Positions 46,386 through 55,446 of a DNA stretch of 63,811 bases are shown one piece after another. Made by a program: the position numbers and the translations under genes. A model generated the notes under the pieces. The model saw only the letters and a list, made by a program, of their open reading frames with translations. It searched no databases and had not been told where the DNA came from. Positions within the stretch are counted from its first letter, which is position 1. Each line of letters begins with the position of its first letter. Origin of the DNA: Nostoc sp. FACHB-280 (GTDB lineage Bacteria > Cyanobacteriota > Cyanobacteriia > Cyanobacteriales > Nostocaceae); contig NZ_JACJSD010000042.1 of NCBI RefSeq assembly GCF_014697615.1, positions 1-63,811 of the forward strand, in the 5' to 3' direction.

Positions 46386-46784
46386 ATGATATGTGAAAAC
46401 GTTATCTACACCCAAAAAACACTTGCCGAAAGATACGGGATTTCAATCTCTGCTTTACAAAAGTGGTATCCCTATGCCGGTATAGTAAAACCGCGAAAGC
46501 GGGGAGGATATTTTGATGCGGCAACAGTTGAGATTGCTGATGTTTTCTATGTTGCTACCAAAATTCGGCGGTTGACGTATAAGGAATATTTACAGCAAGT
46601 AATTCCTGCTGGTGGCTTAGATGCTTATTTACAAAAAGTTAATGACTTAACCCTTTATAACTTTTTGACCAAGCATATATCTGATGAAGAAAAAAACAAC
46701 CCAATTGTGCAATCAGTAATTAGGAGAATTGAGCGAAATGAAGCATATCAACAAAGTGGCAGAGACTTTGCAGGTGTCGCCTGA
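46386..46784 (+). CDS. MerR-like DNA-binding protein, first gene of the transfer-like cluster
   Basis: A 132-residue protein starting MICENVIYTQKTLAERYG, continuing ISISALQKWYPYAGIVKPRK. It has a MerR-like winged helix-turn-helix at the N-terminus (YGISISALQKWYPY) with a wing-like AATVEIADVFY segment. The ATG at 46386 suits the fold better than an upstream TTG at 46371. It overlaps the next gene by 47 nt. Likely a regulator of the cluster, though the family is not fixed. Confidence 0.5.
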   Translation: MICENVIYTQKTLAERYGISISALQKWYPYAGIVKPRKRGGYFDAATVEIADVFYVATKIRRLTYKEYLQQVIPAGGLDAYLQKVNDLTLYNFLTKHISDEEKNNPIVQSVIRRIERNEAYQQSGRDFAGVA

Positions 46785-47358
46785 TGTGGTACGTACCTGC
46801 TGTCGGTTATTAGATTTAGCTTTGCAGCCAAATGATACGCTTGATGAAACAATCGAACAGCAATTAGTTCAACTTAAAGAGATAGCTTCTCGTGAAGGTA
46901 TGTCCCTAGAAGAAGCTGCCCAGCACTTGATTACAATGCGCGATCGCAAATCAGAAGTAGGCGAACATAAGTTCGATAAGCGCGAGTATATTAAACAGCG
47001 ATTTGGCGTAGATCCAGAACAAGCTTCCCCCGATAGTTTTGTAGGAATACTGTACCGGGATGCAGACAGAGGAATTCAGTTAGGAGAATTACGCCATAAA
47101 GTGGTGCTTGAATCTTCCACACTTGCTCTAGAAGAATTTGTTTTTCATGGCAGTAGTTCGCTTGCTGAAGGTAATACTTCCGTTCCACCTGGTTACGACC
47201 AGGCGCAAGAGCGAATCAATTCGCGCATTGATAACGATTTTTTCGGCAAAGTGAACTGGGGGGAAGAGACTCATCCTCTGTTGGTCGGTACATCGACACC
47301 GCAGCCGAGACAGTTGAAGTCCTCGCAGCCGAAAACCGGGCAATCTCCGAAGAAATAG
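46738..47358 (+). CDS. hypothetical protein, 206 aa, HTH-like N-terminus
   Basis: It starts MKHINKVAETLQVSPDVVRT (ATG at 46738 with an aggagaa ribosome site 11 nt upstream). The N-terminal 30 residues look like a helix-turn-helix, and a helical segment follows (LVQLKEIASREGMSLEEAAQHL). The C-terminal half is Pro/Ser/Gln-rich and probably disordered. No transmembrane segment. Cotranscribed with the upstream HTH gene. Function unknown. Confidence 0.5.
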   Translation: MKHINKVAETLQVSPDVVRTCCRLLDLALQPNDTLDETIEQQLVQLKEIASREGMSLEEAAQHLITMRDRKSEVGEHKFDKREYIKQRFGVDPEQASPDSFVGILYRDADRGIQLGELRHKVVLESSTLALEEFVFHGSSSLAEGNTSVPPGYDQAQERINSRIDNDFFGKVNWGEETHPLLVGTSTPQPRQLKSSQPKTGQSPKK

Positions 47359-47366
47359 TAGCTCAG

Positions 47367-47621
47367 ATGTTACCTATCTGCTATCGAATACGAGATGAGA
47401 GTTTACTTAATTTGAGAAAAACATCTACCCAAGCAGTTGGTATAAATTTACTTTCGGTAGTAGCTGGTACTGTGGTTGGGACATGGGTAGCGATTCCCCC
47501 AACGCAGGATAAACAGGAGATTTACAGCATCCAGCCAATTTTGGTGGGTGTAGGCATAGGTGAATTAGTTGGTTTGATTCTGGCACTAGTAGTTATTTGG
47601 TTTACCAGGGAGCAGGTATGA
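47367..47621 (+). CDS. small two-TM membrane protein, 84 aa
   Basis: Two hydrophobic helices (INLLSVVAGTVVGTWVAI and ILVGVGIGELVGLILALVVIWF) span the membrane. The stop overlaps the next ATG (ATGA at 47618-47621), so the two small membrane proteins are coupled. Size and layout are like VirB2/VirB3-type subunits of secretion systems, but no sequence match is claimed. Confidence 0.5.
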   Translation: MLPICYRIRDESLLNLRKTSTQAVGINLLSVVAGTVVGTWVAIPPTQDKQEIYSIQPILVGVGIGELVGLILALVVIWFTREQV

Positions 47622-47836
47622 GTGCAGCATTTGACTTTTTGGTTAACACAGCAGGTGGTTTGTTAATGAACCTGGGTGTTTCTGGGATGGTGGGACAGCT
47701 ATTAGGAGTGGGGGCCACGCTTGCCTTGCACCCTCTGTTGCTACTAACCGGAATAGTTGTGGGTGGTGCGGGAATTGCAATCGCACGCGAGTTAAACAAG
47801 CGCCCTCAGTTGCAGTTGGTTGTTGATAATACGTGA
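47618..47836 (+). CDS. small hydrophobic membrane protein, 72 aa
   Basis: From MSAAFDFLVNTAGGLLMNLG it has two Gly-rich hydrophobic stretches (about 10-35 and 40-58) and a basic C-terminus. The glycine-rich helices are reminiscent of a pilin-like or channel-forming subunit, which is inference. It starts inside the stop codon of the preceding gene. Confidence 0.5.
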   Translation: MSAAFDFLVNTAGGLLMNLGVSGMVGQLLGVGATLALHPLLLLTGIVVGGAGIAIARELNKRPQLQLVVDNT

Positions 47837-47846
47837 GGGGTAAAGT

Positions 47847-48689
47847 ATGTTTACTCCTACACCTGTGCGAAATAAACAACCAAGTCGCAGAAGACAAAAG
47901 GTAAATGTCACCCTGTGGACGGTTTGTTCGACTGTTAGTGCGCTGTCTGTTATTGGGGCGGTTGCATTAATGGTTGGATGGAAGCAACAAATTCCAAGTA
48001 ATCAGATATCGGAGGTACAGCAAGTAAAGGCGCAAGTTGCCCAAATTCGAGAAGTGTACTTAGAAAAGCTTTCCCGTACTGACTACAATATAGACCATCT
48101 GTCCAGTTACTCCTCATTAGAAGGTGCGCCTACTCTTACAGGCTGGCGACAGTTAGCTGCGGCATTGTGGGGACAGCAATTGCGGGGTGAAATATCCAGA
48201 ATGCAAGCTAATGAGAAATCTGGGTTTTACCGCCTTCATTATATGCCAGCACTGGAAATAGTTAAGTTCAACTCGCTGGATGTTTTACTAGAAGCGGCTT
48301 CTGGAAATAATAGTTTTTATTGGGGATACCGCAAAACCGATGGTACGAAAGTTGAGGAGAAGATACCAACCGGGGCTGCTGCTGTTTTGATCTTGGGTAA
48401 ATTAGAGGCGATTGATTACGCCCAGAATTTGGAATCTCAACCATCAGTCGATCTCAATCAAATGCTAATTCAGATTAGGAATGCTCAAGAACCATACTCG
48501 CTTGCACAGGCGCAGTTATTACGGGCGCGGGGGTATTTAGATCCAGTAGAGCAGATGGCACAGGTGGCAGACATCCGCGAGAAAATACGCCAGAAAGAGG
48601 AGCAAAGGCGAATATATCTCCAACAAATGAAAAAGCCATTACCTAATCCAATTCCTAATAGAAAGCCTGTTAATAAATCAGGGGAGTGA
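47847..48689 (+). CDS. membrane-anchored protein, 280 aa, transfer-like cluster
   Basis: A basic cytoplasmic N-terminus (RRRQKVNVTLW) precedes one transmembrane helix (TVSALSVIGAVALMVGW, about 31-47), then a soluble domain with a coiled coil (QVQQVKAQVAQIREVYLEKL region) and a Gln/Arg/Lys-rich tail (REKIRQKEEQRRIYLQQMKK). The topology suggests a type II membrane protein with its bulk outside. No family is recognised. It starts 10 nt after the preceding gene. Confidence 0.5.
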   Translation: MFTPTPVRNKQPSRRRQKVNVTLWTVCSTVSALSVIGAVALMVGWKQQIPSNQISEVQQVKAQVAQIREVYLEKLSRTDYNIDHLSSYSSLEGAPTLTGWRQLAAALWGQQLRGEISRMQANEKSGFYRLHYMPALEIVKFNSLDVLLEAASGNNSFYWGYRKTDGTKVEEKIPTGAAAVLILGKLEAIDYAQNLESQPSVDLNQMLIQIRNAQEPYSLAQAQLLRARGYLDPVEQMAQVADIREKIRQKEEQRRIYLQQMKKPLPNPIPNRKPVNKSGE

Positions 48690-48693
48690 TGTC

Positions 48694-49260
48694 ATGTATG
48701 TTAAGTTTGCTGCTGCGATAATTTGCATAGCTTTGTGTTCGCTCAATGTTGTAGCGGCAGTCAAACGTACCCCTATTCGTACTACCCTGGAAGGTTCAAC
48801 TCGCACAACGGTTGAAATGATGCCATCTCCCAATTCAGAAGTGCATTGGATGAGTGCAGTTATATTTTTGGCAGGGTTTGCTTGTTTCTTGAATTGGGGC
48901 ATTTCTGACTATAACAATGCAGTTGAAGAAACAGATGAAGTATCTGATCGCTTGGGAAATTCTGGCAATCAACAACTTCATGTTGGTGTTTCTAATACTG
49001 ATATTCAGCCTTCTTTAATCCCCCCAGTTTCGCCTCCTGGGATGAAATTCAATAACGAGTTTTCTGCTAAAAATGTCGTTCAATTTTCTCCTCGTTCTGC
49101 TGTTTCTGGATTAGGGCGAGTAGATAGTAGTGAGTTTGTTGAAGATGGAGTGCAAAATCAACCTGGAATGTTATCTCCAGAAGAGTTTTACGCTCAACTT
49201 CAAGATGAAGATTTTTGGGAAGATACTAACTCCCAAATAAATAATAAACCCGCCAGCTAG
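48694..49260 (+). CDS. membrane protein, 188 aa, transfer-like cluster
   Basis: The N-terminal hydrophobic stretch (YVKFAAAIICIALCSLNVVAAV) resembles a signal peptide or membrane anchor, and a second helix (VIFLAGFACFLNWGI) lies near 53-67. The rest is polar, Ser/Asn-rich and probably disordered. It lies 4 nt after the previous gene. No family is recognised. Confidence 0.45.
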   Translation: MYVKFAAAIICIALCSLNVVAAVKRTPIRTTLEGSTRTTVEMMPSPNSEVHWMSAVIFLAGFACFLNWGISDYNNAVEETDEVSDRLGNSGNQQLHVGVSNTDIQPSLIPPVSPPGMKFNNEFSAKNVVQFSPRSAVSGLGRVDSSEFVEDGVQNQPGMLSPEEFYAQLQDEDFWEDTNSQINNKPAS

Positions 49261-49282
49261 TTAGTTAATTTGAGGTCATATT

Positions 49283-49771
49283 ATGAGTAGAAATCAACGC
49301 CGTAATTTTGATGTTGATTATTCTGAAGGTGGAGCAATTGTGCCTGCCAATCGGTTGCAAAATATGTTGCAGCAGGTACAGCAAGGAGGAATGGTAAATC
49401 AGCAACCTAGCGTTTCTCCTATGACCACTTATGATACTCAACCTGTAGAAGTTAGGTATATCAATGCACCTACTGCCTATAAGCCCAGGGTTCCTCAGAT
49501 AGAAATTCCCTACATTGAGACTTGGAAAGCACATAGGTTACATCCACAAAATCCCTGGAGATTTGGCTGGTATCCAGTATATTTTTTATCAGATGTAATT
49601 AAATCTCCTGTGGGTGTCGCTGCTGTAGGAGTGTGGTTATTAATAATGCTGTTGAATTTTCTCCTTAATGGCAGTTACACCGGGCCAGGATATGCAGCTG
49701 GGAAGAAGATTGAAGTTGTACCCAAGGAAGTTCCATCTTTTGCCCTGCCTGTGGTTAAGCAATTGGATTAA
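49283..49771 (+). CDS. membrane protein, 162 aa, transfer-like cluster
   Basis: A long Gln/Pro-rich cytoplasmic N-terminus (about 1-105) precedes one transmembrane segment (SPVGVAAVGVWLLIMLLNFLL) and a short C-terminal tail. The stop TAA shares its last base with the next ATG (TAATG at 49769-49773). A ribosome site (ttgaggtca) precedes the ATG. Family not recognised. Confidence 0.5.
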   Translation: MSRNQRRNFDVDYSEGGAIVPANRLQNMLQQVQQGGMVNQQPSVSPMTTYDTQPVEVRYINAPTAYKPRVPQIEIPYIETWKAHRLHPQNPWRFGWYPVYFLSDVIKSPVGVAAVGVWLLIMLLNFLLNGSYTGPGYAAGKKIEVVPKEVPSFALPVVKQLD

Positions 49772-50112
49772 TGTGGGTAAAGGCAATTTTTTGGTTCGTA
49801 CTGCTGGTATGGATTGCAGATATCTTGCAACCGGGGTATTTGCAGTTTTATAACTGGCGTAATGCTGTGGCGTTGGCACAAAAGCTTCAATTTTTATCGC
49901 CGACTGCTGTTTCTACTGCTGCACCTAGTGTGAATATATCTTCTAATCCTGTCTCTACGCGCTATTCCCCTAAAGTTAAGGAATCTGCAACATCCGGAGA
50001 TGGCCTAAATTCTCCTGATTGCCGTGTAGCTCAGAATGATTTTGAGGAAGTATTGAGTACTGCAAAGATTGGTTGTTGGCAGGTTTCTCCTGCTAATGCA
50101 AAAAGGCGTTGA
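49771..50112 (+). CDS. small protein with N-terminal membrane helix, 113 aa
   Basis: The N-terminus (MWVKAIFWFVLLVWIADI) is a hydrophobic helix or signal-anchor. The remainder is Ser/Thr-rich with one C-terminal segment containing Cys residues (SPDCRVAQND, IGCWQVSP). It overlaps the upstream stop and ends 4 nt before the M23 peptidase ATG. Function unknown. Confidence 0.45.
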   Translation: MWVKAIFWFVLLVWIADILQPGYLQFYNWRNAVALAQKLQFLSPTAVSTAAPSVNISSNPVSTRYSPKVKESATSGDGLNSPDCRVAQNDFEEVLSTAKIGCWQVSPANAKRR

Positions 50113-50116
50113 GACA

Positions 50117-50767
50117 ATGCGAATAATCTTTGAAACTGACGGTAAAAAGGAGGTTAGTAATTCGACTGTAACTAGTTTGGATGAGACAGCCGATACTAAT
50201 TCGAGTGAAAGTTGGAGATATGCGATCGCAACCTCAGTTGTCATTGCAGCTATGGTCATTCCCCAGGTTTCTGGATGGATTGAATCTCAATTGCTGGTTA
50301 AATCTCTCCAGAATCTAATACTACCTAGAACTGTTGTTAGTAATAAGGTTTTAAATAACGGTCGAATTGCCTTTCCTACTGCGGCTGGTACTCCTGTAAC
50401 TAGTGAATTTGGTTGGCGGACACACCCCATTACAGGCGATCGCAAGTTTCACAGGGGAATTGATTTTGGCGCAGCCAAGGGTACGCCAATTTATGCAGTT
50501 GATGCTGGCCGAGTAGTTTTTGCGGGTGACAAGGATGGTTACGGCAAAGCAGTTGTTATTCAGCATCAGGGAAGTTTATCTACTCTCTACGGTCATGCCA
50601 GTCAGCTGTATGTACAGCAGGGACAACTTGTTGTCCGTGGGCAGATGATTGCAGCAGTAGGTAGTACGGGGTTTTCGACGGGGCCACATTTACATTTTGA
50701 GGTTCAGATTAATGGTGTACCGCAGAACCCCCGCCCTTATTTACACGAATATTTAGCAAACCGTTGA
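50117..50767 (+). CDS. M23-family peptidoglycan endopeptidase, membrane-anchored
   Basis: Starting MRIIFETDGKKEV (50117), the 216-residue protein has a TM helix near the N-terminus (YAIATSVVIAAMVIPQVSGW), then an M23 (LytM) domain. The GWRTHPITGDRKFHRGIDFG block holds the first His and HxxxD zinc ligands, and STGPHLHFEV gives the HxH. M23 enzymes cut peptidoglycan cross-bridges. It is coupled to the next lysozyme-like gene by a TTGA overlap. In transfer systems such hydrolases open the cell wall for DNA passage. All metal ligands are present. Confidence 0.87.
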   Translation: MRIIFETDGKKEVSNSTVTSLDETADTNSSESWRYAIATSVVIAAMVIPQVSGWIESQLLVKSLQNLILPRTVVSNKVLNNGRIAFPTAAGTPVTSEFGWRTHPITGDRKFHRGIDFGAAKGTPIYAVDAGRVVFAGDKDGYGKAVVIQHQGSLSTLYGHASQLYVQQGQLVVRGQMIAAVGSTGFSTGPHLHFEVQINGVPQNPRPYLHEYLANR

Positions 50768-51618
50768 AAGTTATTTGGTTATTGGCAAGAGCAATGCAAA
50801 TTGTACCGATTTTTATATCAGGTGTAGTTGGTGCAGCCTGCTCTGTTGCATTTTCCTATGGAGTAGCTTCATTGCCATGTGGATTGGTATCCAAGGGTGC
50901 AGATACTGTTTGTCAAGTGCGTAGTTTCGGTAAGGCAGTTGATAGTTGGAAATTTGGGTTTATTGTTGGTGGTTTAGCAGGATTGATTTTCAGTCCTCGT
51001 CGTCAATTTATATCCCGGTTTCAACCCATTCATTTGTCAACTGCTTCTTTAATTACTTTAGGCATTTATTTCTCAATTTCTCAAGGTAATAGTGTTTCTT
51101 CATTGTCGTCAAATAGTTTAAGAAGCAGAGTTAATACAAGTGATTACTCACCACATCTTTATTCACCACGGTTGAGTGCTTTTTTAGCAACAATTCGTTG
51201 GGCAGAAACAGGAACCAGTGAGTCAGAAAGTTATCGCAAGTTAGTATTTAACGGAACTTTTAATGATTTTTCTACACACCCGTTAAAGAAACAGTGCGCT
51301 CCTATTAATGGTAAAAATGTTTGTTCAACTGCGGCTGGTGCTTATCAAATGTTGGATATAAGTTGGTATGACCTTCAGCCAAAGTTAAACTTAAAAGATT
51401 TTAGTCCAGCTTCTCAGGACAAGATGGCAATTGAATATATTCGTCGTAATAATGCTTTAAGTGACATTGAAGCAGGAAGGTTTGATACTGCTGTATGCAA
51501 AGTAGGTAGAATTTGGGCTTCGTTTCCTTGCAATAATTACGCACAGCCACAAAAATCACTTGCAGAACTTAGAAGTGTTTATCAGAAAAATTTAGAAAAA
51601 TATAGGAGCATTAACTAA
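50764..51618 (+). CDS. lysozyme-like muramidase with membrane anchors
   Basis: The TTG start at 50764 overlaps the stop of the M23 gene. The N-terminal region has hydrophobic segments (VIWLLARAMQIVPIFISGVV, FIVGGLAGLIFS, STASLITLGIYFS). A C-terminal muramidase-like domain (about 125-284) has FLATIRWAETGTSESESY with the predicted catalytic Glu, STAAGAYQMLDISWYDLQ and MAIEYIRRNNAL, as in lambda-endolysin/GH104-type lytic enzymes. With the M23 gene it gives two complementary wall-cutting activities. A LAGLIDADG gene overlaps its 3' end on the other strand by 8 nt. Confidence 0.78.
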   Translation: MKVIWLLARAMQIVPIFISGVVGAACSVAFSYGVASLPCGLVSKGADTVCQVRSFGKAVDSWKFGFIVGGLAGLIFSPRRQFISRFQPIHLSTASLITLGIYFSISQGNSVSSLSSNSLRSRVNTSDYSPHLYSPRLSAFLATIRWAETGTSESESYRKLVFNGTFNDFSTHPLKKQCAPINGKNVCSTAAGAYQMLDISWYDLQPKLNLKDFSPASQDKMAIEYIRRNNALSDIEAGRFDTAVCKVGRIWASFPCNNYAQPQKSLAELRSVYQKNLEKYRSIN

Positions 51619-52744
51619 AATATGGTACTGGTTTATCCCATTTACGTTTTAATTTCGGTACTTCTACTTGATAAAGCATTTTCCATAGTTTGATACCTCG
51701 ACTTCCAGCTACATGATATCTATATGCTTTTGAATCAGTTTTCTTAGTATTGGCACATTTATAGTGTGTATTTGGAACCCAAATATCAAACCAGTATTTT
51801 ACCCAATCTAGTATTTCTTTTGTTCCTGTGAGATCAATTTCTATGCTATTAATTTCTCCTTTAATTTTAAACAAATTTACTCCACCATCCCCATCTATTA
51901 ATCCGATAATGAATGCTTTGATTAATTGCTCATCTTCTAGTGGTGGTGGACATAGTGTTAGTGATTTTCTAGGTGTAATATTGAATATGCTGATTAAATC
52001 TTCACATATATCTTTGCTGTTAAATCTGAGTTTACAAGCTGTCCCGCAAATATATTTCTTACCAGATGGAAATTTTTTTAATTTTGCCGAATTAGACATT
52101 TTACATATCTTATTGCTACATTCTAGGTCTACACGAAGCGTTTCCAAATGTCTTACATCTACTTCATTTAGAGCAATTTCTATAATATACCCATGATTTG
52201 AATATTTTATGCATCCATCAGCTGCTAAAAATCCAGCCCAATAGCAATTTTTTAAATTAGGAGTGTTAAAATATTTGTGATTAACTGTATATGATGCAAG
52301 CTTTCTGAGCTTCATTTTTTGAGCTTTTGCTCTTACTGCGGGTTCATCTTTTTCAAGTTTTTGACCTATTTCTTCATAGGTTTGAGTTAAGTAGTTATCC
52401 TTGAGGTATCTTTCTTCTTCTCTTGTCCATCTATGGCGTTGTTTTAAGTTAAGTCTTTGTGCTTTGGCATGAATTGCAGGAAGAGTTCTATGAGGCATGA
52501 AACGAGATTGTATCAGCTTTGGTGATAGCTCAGAGTAAAGCTGGTGTAATATTTTTTCTTCCTCAAGAGTCCATTGTGGTTCAAGTGTTAATCCTAGTAA
52601 GCTCAGTTTTCCTTTTACTGATTTTCTACTTCTATATGGAAAATATTCCTGATGTATTTCATCAATATTTGAGCATTTTGTAACTGCTTCGGCAAGAAGT
52701 TGTTCTTCTTCTACACTCCATCTATTCCAATTTTTCATAGTCAT
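51611..52744 (-). CDS. LAGLIDADG homing endonuclease with Myb-like repeats
   Basis: A 377-residue protein. The first three about 50-residue segments each contain a Trp-anchored Myb/SANT-like HTH (RWSVEEEQLLAEAV, QWTLEEEKILHQLY, RWTREEERYLKDNY). They are followed by two LAGLIDADG motifs: YWAGFLAADGCIKYS (near 180) and FIIGLIDGDGGVNLF (near 300). It should be a site-specific DNA endonuclease. It is on the opposite strand to the whole cluster and lies between the muramidase and FtsK genes, so it probably arrived as a free-standing mobile gene. No intron or intein boundaries are evident. The gene is AT-rich. Confidence 0.88.
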   Translation of the reverse strand: MTMKNWNRWSVEEEQLLAEAVTKCSNIDEIHQEYFPYRSRKSVKGKLSLLGLTLEPQWTLEEEKILHQLYSELSPKLIQSRFMPHRTLPAIHAKAQRLNLKQRHRWTREEERYLKDNYLTQTYEEIGQKLEKDEPAVRAKAQKMKLRKLASYTVNHKYFNTPNLKNCYWAGFLAADGCIKYSNHGYIIEIALNEVDVRHLETLRVDLECSNKICKMSNSAKLKKFPSGKKYICGTACKLRFNSKDICEDLISIFNITPRKSLTLCPPPLEDEQLIKAFIIGLIDGDGGVNLFKIKGEINSIEIDLTGTKEILDWVKYWFDIWVPNTHYKCANTKKTDSKAYRYHVAGSRGIKLWKMLYQVEVPKLKRKWDKPVPYFS

Positions 52745-52793
52745 TTTTTTTAGTCATTAACTCAATTTTATCATTCTAATAATTGAAAAAACA

Positions 52794-54971
52794 ATGTTGG
52801 AACTGTATACTGATAACAACAATACTGAATTTCAAAAACAACAGCTTTGGACTGCAATTGTGCAGGCAAAACAAGATGGTTTAGACAATGAAGAGATTAT
52901 AGAGAATGTACGGGAAGCTTTACCGGACGCAATGGTTTCTTATGCTGAAACTGTTTTAAAGCAGATTGACTTTAGAGCAAAATTATCACGTCCAGTTGTT
53001 GAATTTAACTTAGAATTTTTATTTAAGGTAATATACGAATCAGTAATTGCAGGTACAAACGATGATGAAATATTATCAATATGTGCAGAACACTGTACTT
53101 TAAATCAGTACGAGTTTGTACGTTATGCACTTGAATATATCCATCTCAATCGAATGCCATCACAATGGGAGCAAAATAACGTATATCAAAAAATGATTGA
53201 GATAGTTAGCATCTCGTCAATAGAATCTTTATTTGAATATATAGAATCAATCAAAAATATTTATCTCAAGCAGATTGGTTATAAAGTAGTTCAGGAGAAT
53301 CTTTATAATTTATTTTTGAGCAATAAAGAAACTGGTTATTTTACTGATTTAGCAAATAAATCGAGAGATAACTTTATTAAAAACTATTGCTGTCGAACGG
53401 CAGTGCTTGTTGCGCGTGCCACAGGTAAACCATTAGATTTAAAAGTGACAGGTAATGGCTCAATTCTTTTAAAAGAACCTAAATATTTAAATAGTGAAAT
53501 TGCTAATAATGAGATTATTAACTCAAATCTTTTAACTATGGGGCAAGCCGGAAAACTATTAGTTAATACTTTAGAAGATTTTAATATTAATGCTAAGTAT
53601 GTTGATGCCAAAAATGGCCCTACTTTTAACCGTATTAGGGTAAAACTGGGACGGGGTGTTAGTTACAAGAAAGTAGAAGACATAGGTAATGACTTAGTAC
53701 AGCAGCTTGGTGAAGAATTAGGCTTAAAAGTTGCGCCAATGGTGAGTGTAGTGCCTGGGGGAGTTGTATTTGACATACCTCGGTTAGACAGACAATTTGC
53801 TTATTTTCGTGATTACTTTACTTTTGACGGCGAACCTGACATTTATTCGGTGTCTATCCCCGGTGGTGTTGATGTTGATGGCACTTATGTCGAAATCCCC
53901 CTTTATAGCGATAACGTGACTCATATCCTGGGTGGTGGGCGGACGCGGGGTGGAAAATCGCAGTTTGAGAAAGCCGCAATCTTATACTTAGTGCGACGAT
54001 ATCCCCCTTCTGTTGTGCGATTGGCACTTTCAGATGTTAAGCGCGTGACCTTTGGTAAATTTGATGGGCTTCCCCATCTTGTAGCCCCAGTTGCGCGTGA
54101 TGCAGAGTCTACCGCTAACTTACTTGATTACTTGGTCGAAGAAATGGAATTGCGCTACCAGGAATTTGAGCGCCACAGCAGTATTGAAACGATCGCACAG
54201 TACAATTCACGGTTTGCACCTGATTGTGTCATGCCACGAGTGATTTGTCTAATTGACGAGTGTTTTGACTTACTTTCTGATGATAATTATTGCGATCGCA
54301 TTGAGACTGCGCTGATGAAGTTGCTTGCAAAAGCGGGTGGTGCGGGGATTCATGTATTGTTATATACCCAGCGACCTGACAAAAACGTGATAGACCCATT
54401 GATTCGCTCAAATTTTCCAGCGAAGACAGCCTTTGTTACAACCCGTCCTGAAGACAGTTGTATTATCCTGGGTGACGATAAAGACAAGCGTGCAGTTTAT
54501 TTGCTGGGATACGGTGATTTTTTGTACAAGACGACTGAAGTTTTACGACTCCAAGCTTTATATGTTGCTGACGATGAAGACCCTGAATACTTTCAGCAAT
54601 TACTCTTAGAAGCAAAAAACCAGAACGATCCTTATACAGCATGGAAATCTGGGTTAGATTTTAATGAATTTGTCGCTAGTCTGTATGGCGAGAGTAGTAG
54701 TAATGATAATGGTAAATTTAAAGCCACTACTGCTACTAAAACTAAGCAATCTAAGACTGATTTTGAGGGCAGTTTTAGTTTTAAGGTGCAGCTTGACGAA
54801 GAAGCAAGAAACTCAATTATGAATTTGCATCAAAAGGGCTATAAACTTGATGAAATTGTCAAAGCAGTATTCAATTTATCCCGTCAAGATGGTAGGTCAT
54901 ACAAGAAATTTAGAAACGTTGTTGAGGAATTTTTAAATAGCTTGAAAGGGAGTGAGGAAGATGATATTTGA
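52794..54971 (+). CDS. FtsK/SpoIIIE-type DNA translocase
   Basis: A 725-residue protein. The N-terminal 370 residues are helical and contain no obvious transmembrane segment. The ATPase domain has Walker A GGGRTRGGKSQFEKA (near 381), then VVRLALSDVKRVTFGKFD, Walker B PRVICLIDECFDL (near 485) and a sensor AGIHVLLYTQRPDKNVID. FtsK-type ATPases pump double-stranded DNA in division or, as TraB- and ConE/TcpA-like proteins, in conjugation. The lack of four-helix membrane anchoring and the neighbouring cell-wall hydrolases favour a transfer role. The C-terminal 100 residues (NLHQKGYKLDEIVKAVFN) may be a DNA-binding HTH. Confidence 0.87.
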   Translation: MLELYTDNNNTEFQKQQLWTAIVQAKQDGLDNEEIIENVREALPDAMVSYAETVLKQIDFRAKLSRPVVEFNLEFLFKVIYESVIAGTNDDEILSICAEHCTLNQYEFVRYALEYIHLNRMPSQWEQNNVYQKMIEIVSISSIESLFEYIESIKNIYLKQIGYKVVQENLYNLFLSNKETGYFTDLANKSRDNFIKNYCCRTAVLVARATGKPLDLKVTGNGSILLKEPKYLNSEIANNEIINSNLLTMGQAGKLLVNTLEDFNINAKYVDAKNGPTFNRIRVKLGRGVSYKKVEDIGNDLVQQLGEELGLKVAPMVSVVPGGVVFDIPRLDRQFAYFRDYFTFDGEPDIYSVSIPGGVDVDGTYVEIPLYSDNVTHILGGGRTRGGKSQFEKAAILYLVRRYPPSVVRLALSDVKRVTFGKFDGLPHLVAPVARDAESTANLLDYLVEEMELRYQEFERHSSIETIAQYNSRFAPDCVMPRVICLIDECFDLLSDDNYCDRIETALMKLLAKAGGAGIHVLLYTQRPDKNVIDPLIRSNFPAKTAFVTTRPEDSCIILGDDKDKRAVYLLGYGDFLYKTTEVLRLQALYVADDEDPEYFQQLLLEAKNQNDPYTAWKSGLDFNEFVASLYGESSSNDNGKFKATTATKTKQSKTDFEGSFSFKVQLDEEARNSIMNLHQKGYKLDEIVKAVFNLSRQDGRSYKKFRNVVEEFLNSLKGSEEDDI

Positions 54972-55425
54972 ACTAACAATGCCTTTACCCCCTTGTATGA
55001 ACGAAATTATTAACCAGGCACGGTCGAGTTGGCAAGCGAGTGCTGAACTTAAGAAGTACTGGACAAACTTAATTGGTGAATTTGTTAGAGAATGCGAATT
55101 TTATTTAGATAGTACAGTGTGGATTGAGTTTCATTGGTATCTCAAAAATTTTGCACGAGATAGTGATAATGTAGCTGCTGCCGCTAAATTTATTATGGAT
55201 GGGCTAGTTACAGGACGAGCAATTCGTAACGATAACCTGACAGTTATCCAATCACCTGTTGTTCATTACTATCATCGCAGTAGTGGTGATGATGGTGTGC
55301 TGTTAAGACTTTCACAATCACCTGATTTTTTATTAGATAATTTTATTCTATCTAACCAATTTTCTAGAAAAAGTTTAGAAAGACACAATCAAAAAATCAC
55401 ACATTTAATCTCAAACAAATTGTAG
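54961..55425 (+). CDS. RusA-like endodeoxyribonuclease
   Basis: A 154-residue protein starting MIFELTMPLPPCMNEIINQA (ATG at 54961; a GTG at 54952 is in frame). It shows the RusA pattern: PLPPxxN, a central WIEFHWYLKNFARDSDN with Asp residues, and KFIMDGLVTGRAIRNDNLTV, matching the D-N-xxKxxxDgL...D block that binds metal. RusA resolves Holliday junctions in phages and plasmids. It overlaps the FtsK stop by 11 nt, so it is coupled to it. All four acidic positions appear present. Confidence 0.75.
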   Translation: MIFELTMPLPPCMNEIINQARSSWQASAELKKYWTNLIGEFVRECEFYLDSTVWIEFHWYLKNFARDSDNVAAAAKFIMDGLVTGRAIRNDNLTVIQSPVVHYYHRSSGDDGVLLRLSQSPDFLLDNFILSNQFSRKSLERHNQKITHLISNKL

Positions 55426-55446
55426 TTTATCTAAAGGATAATAGTA

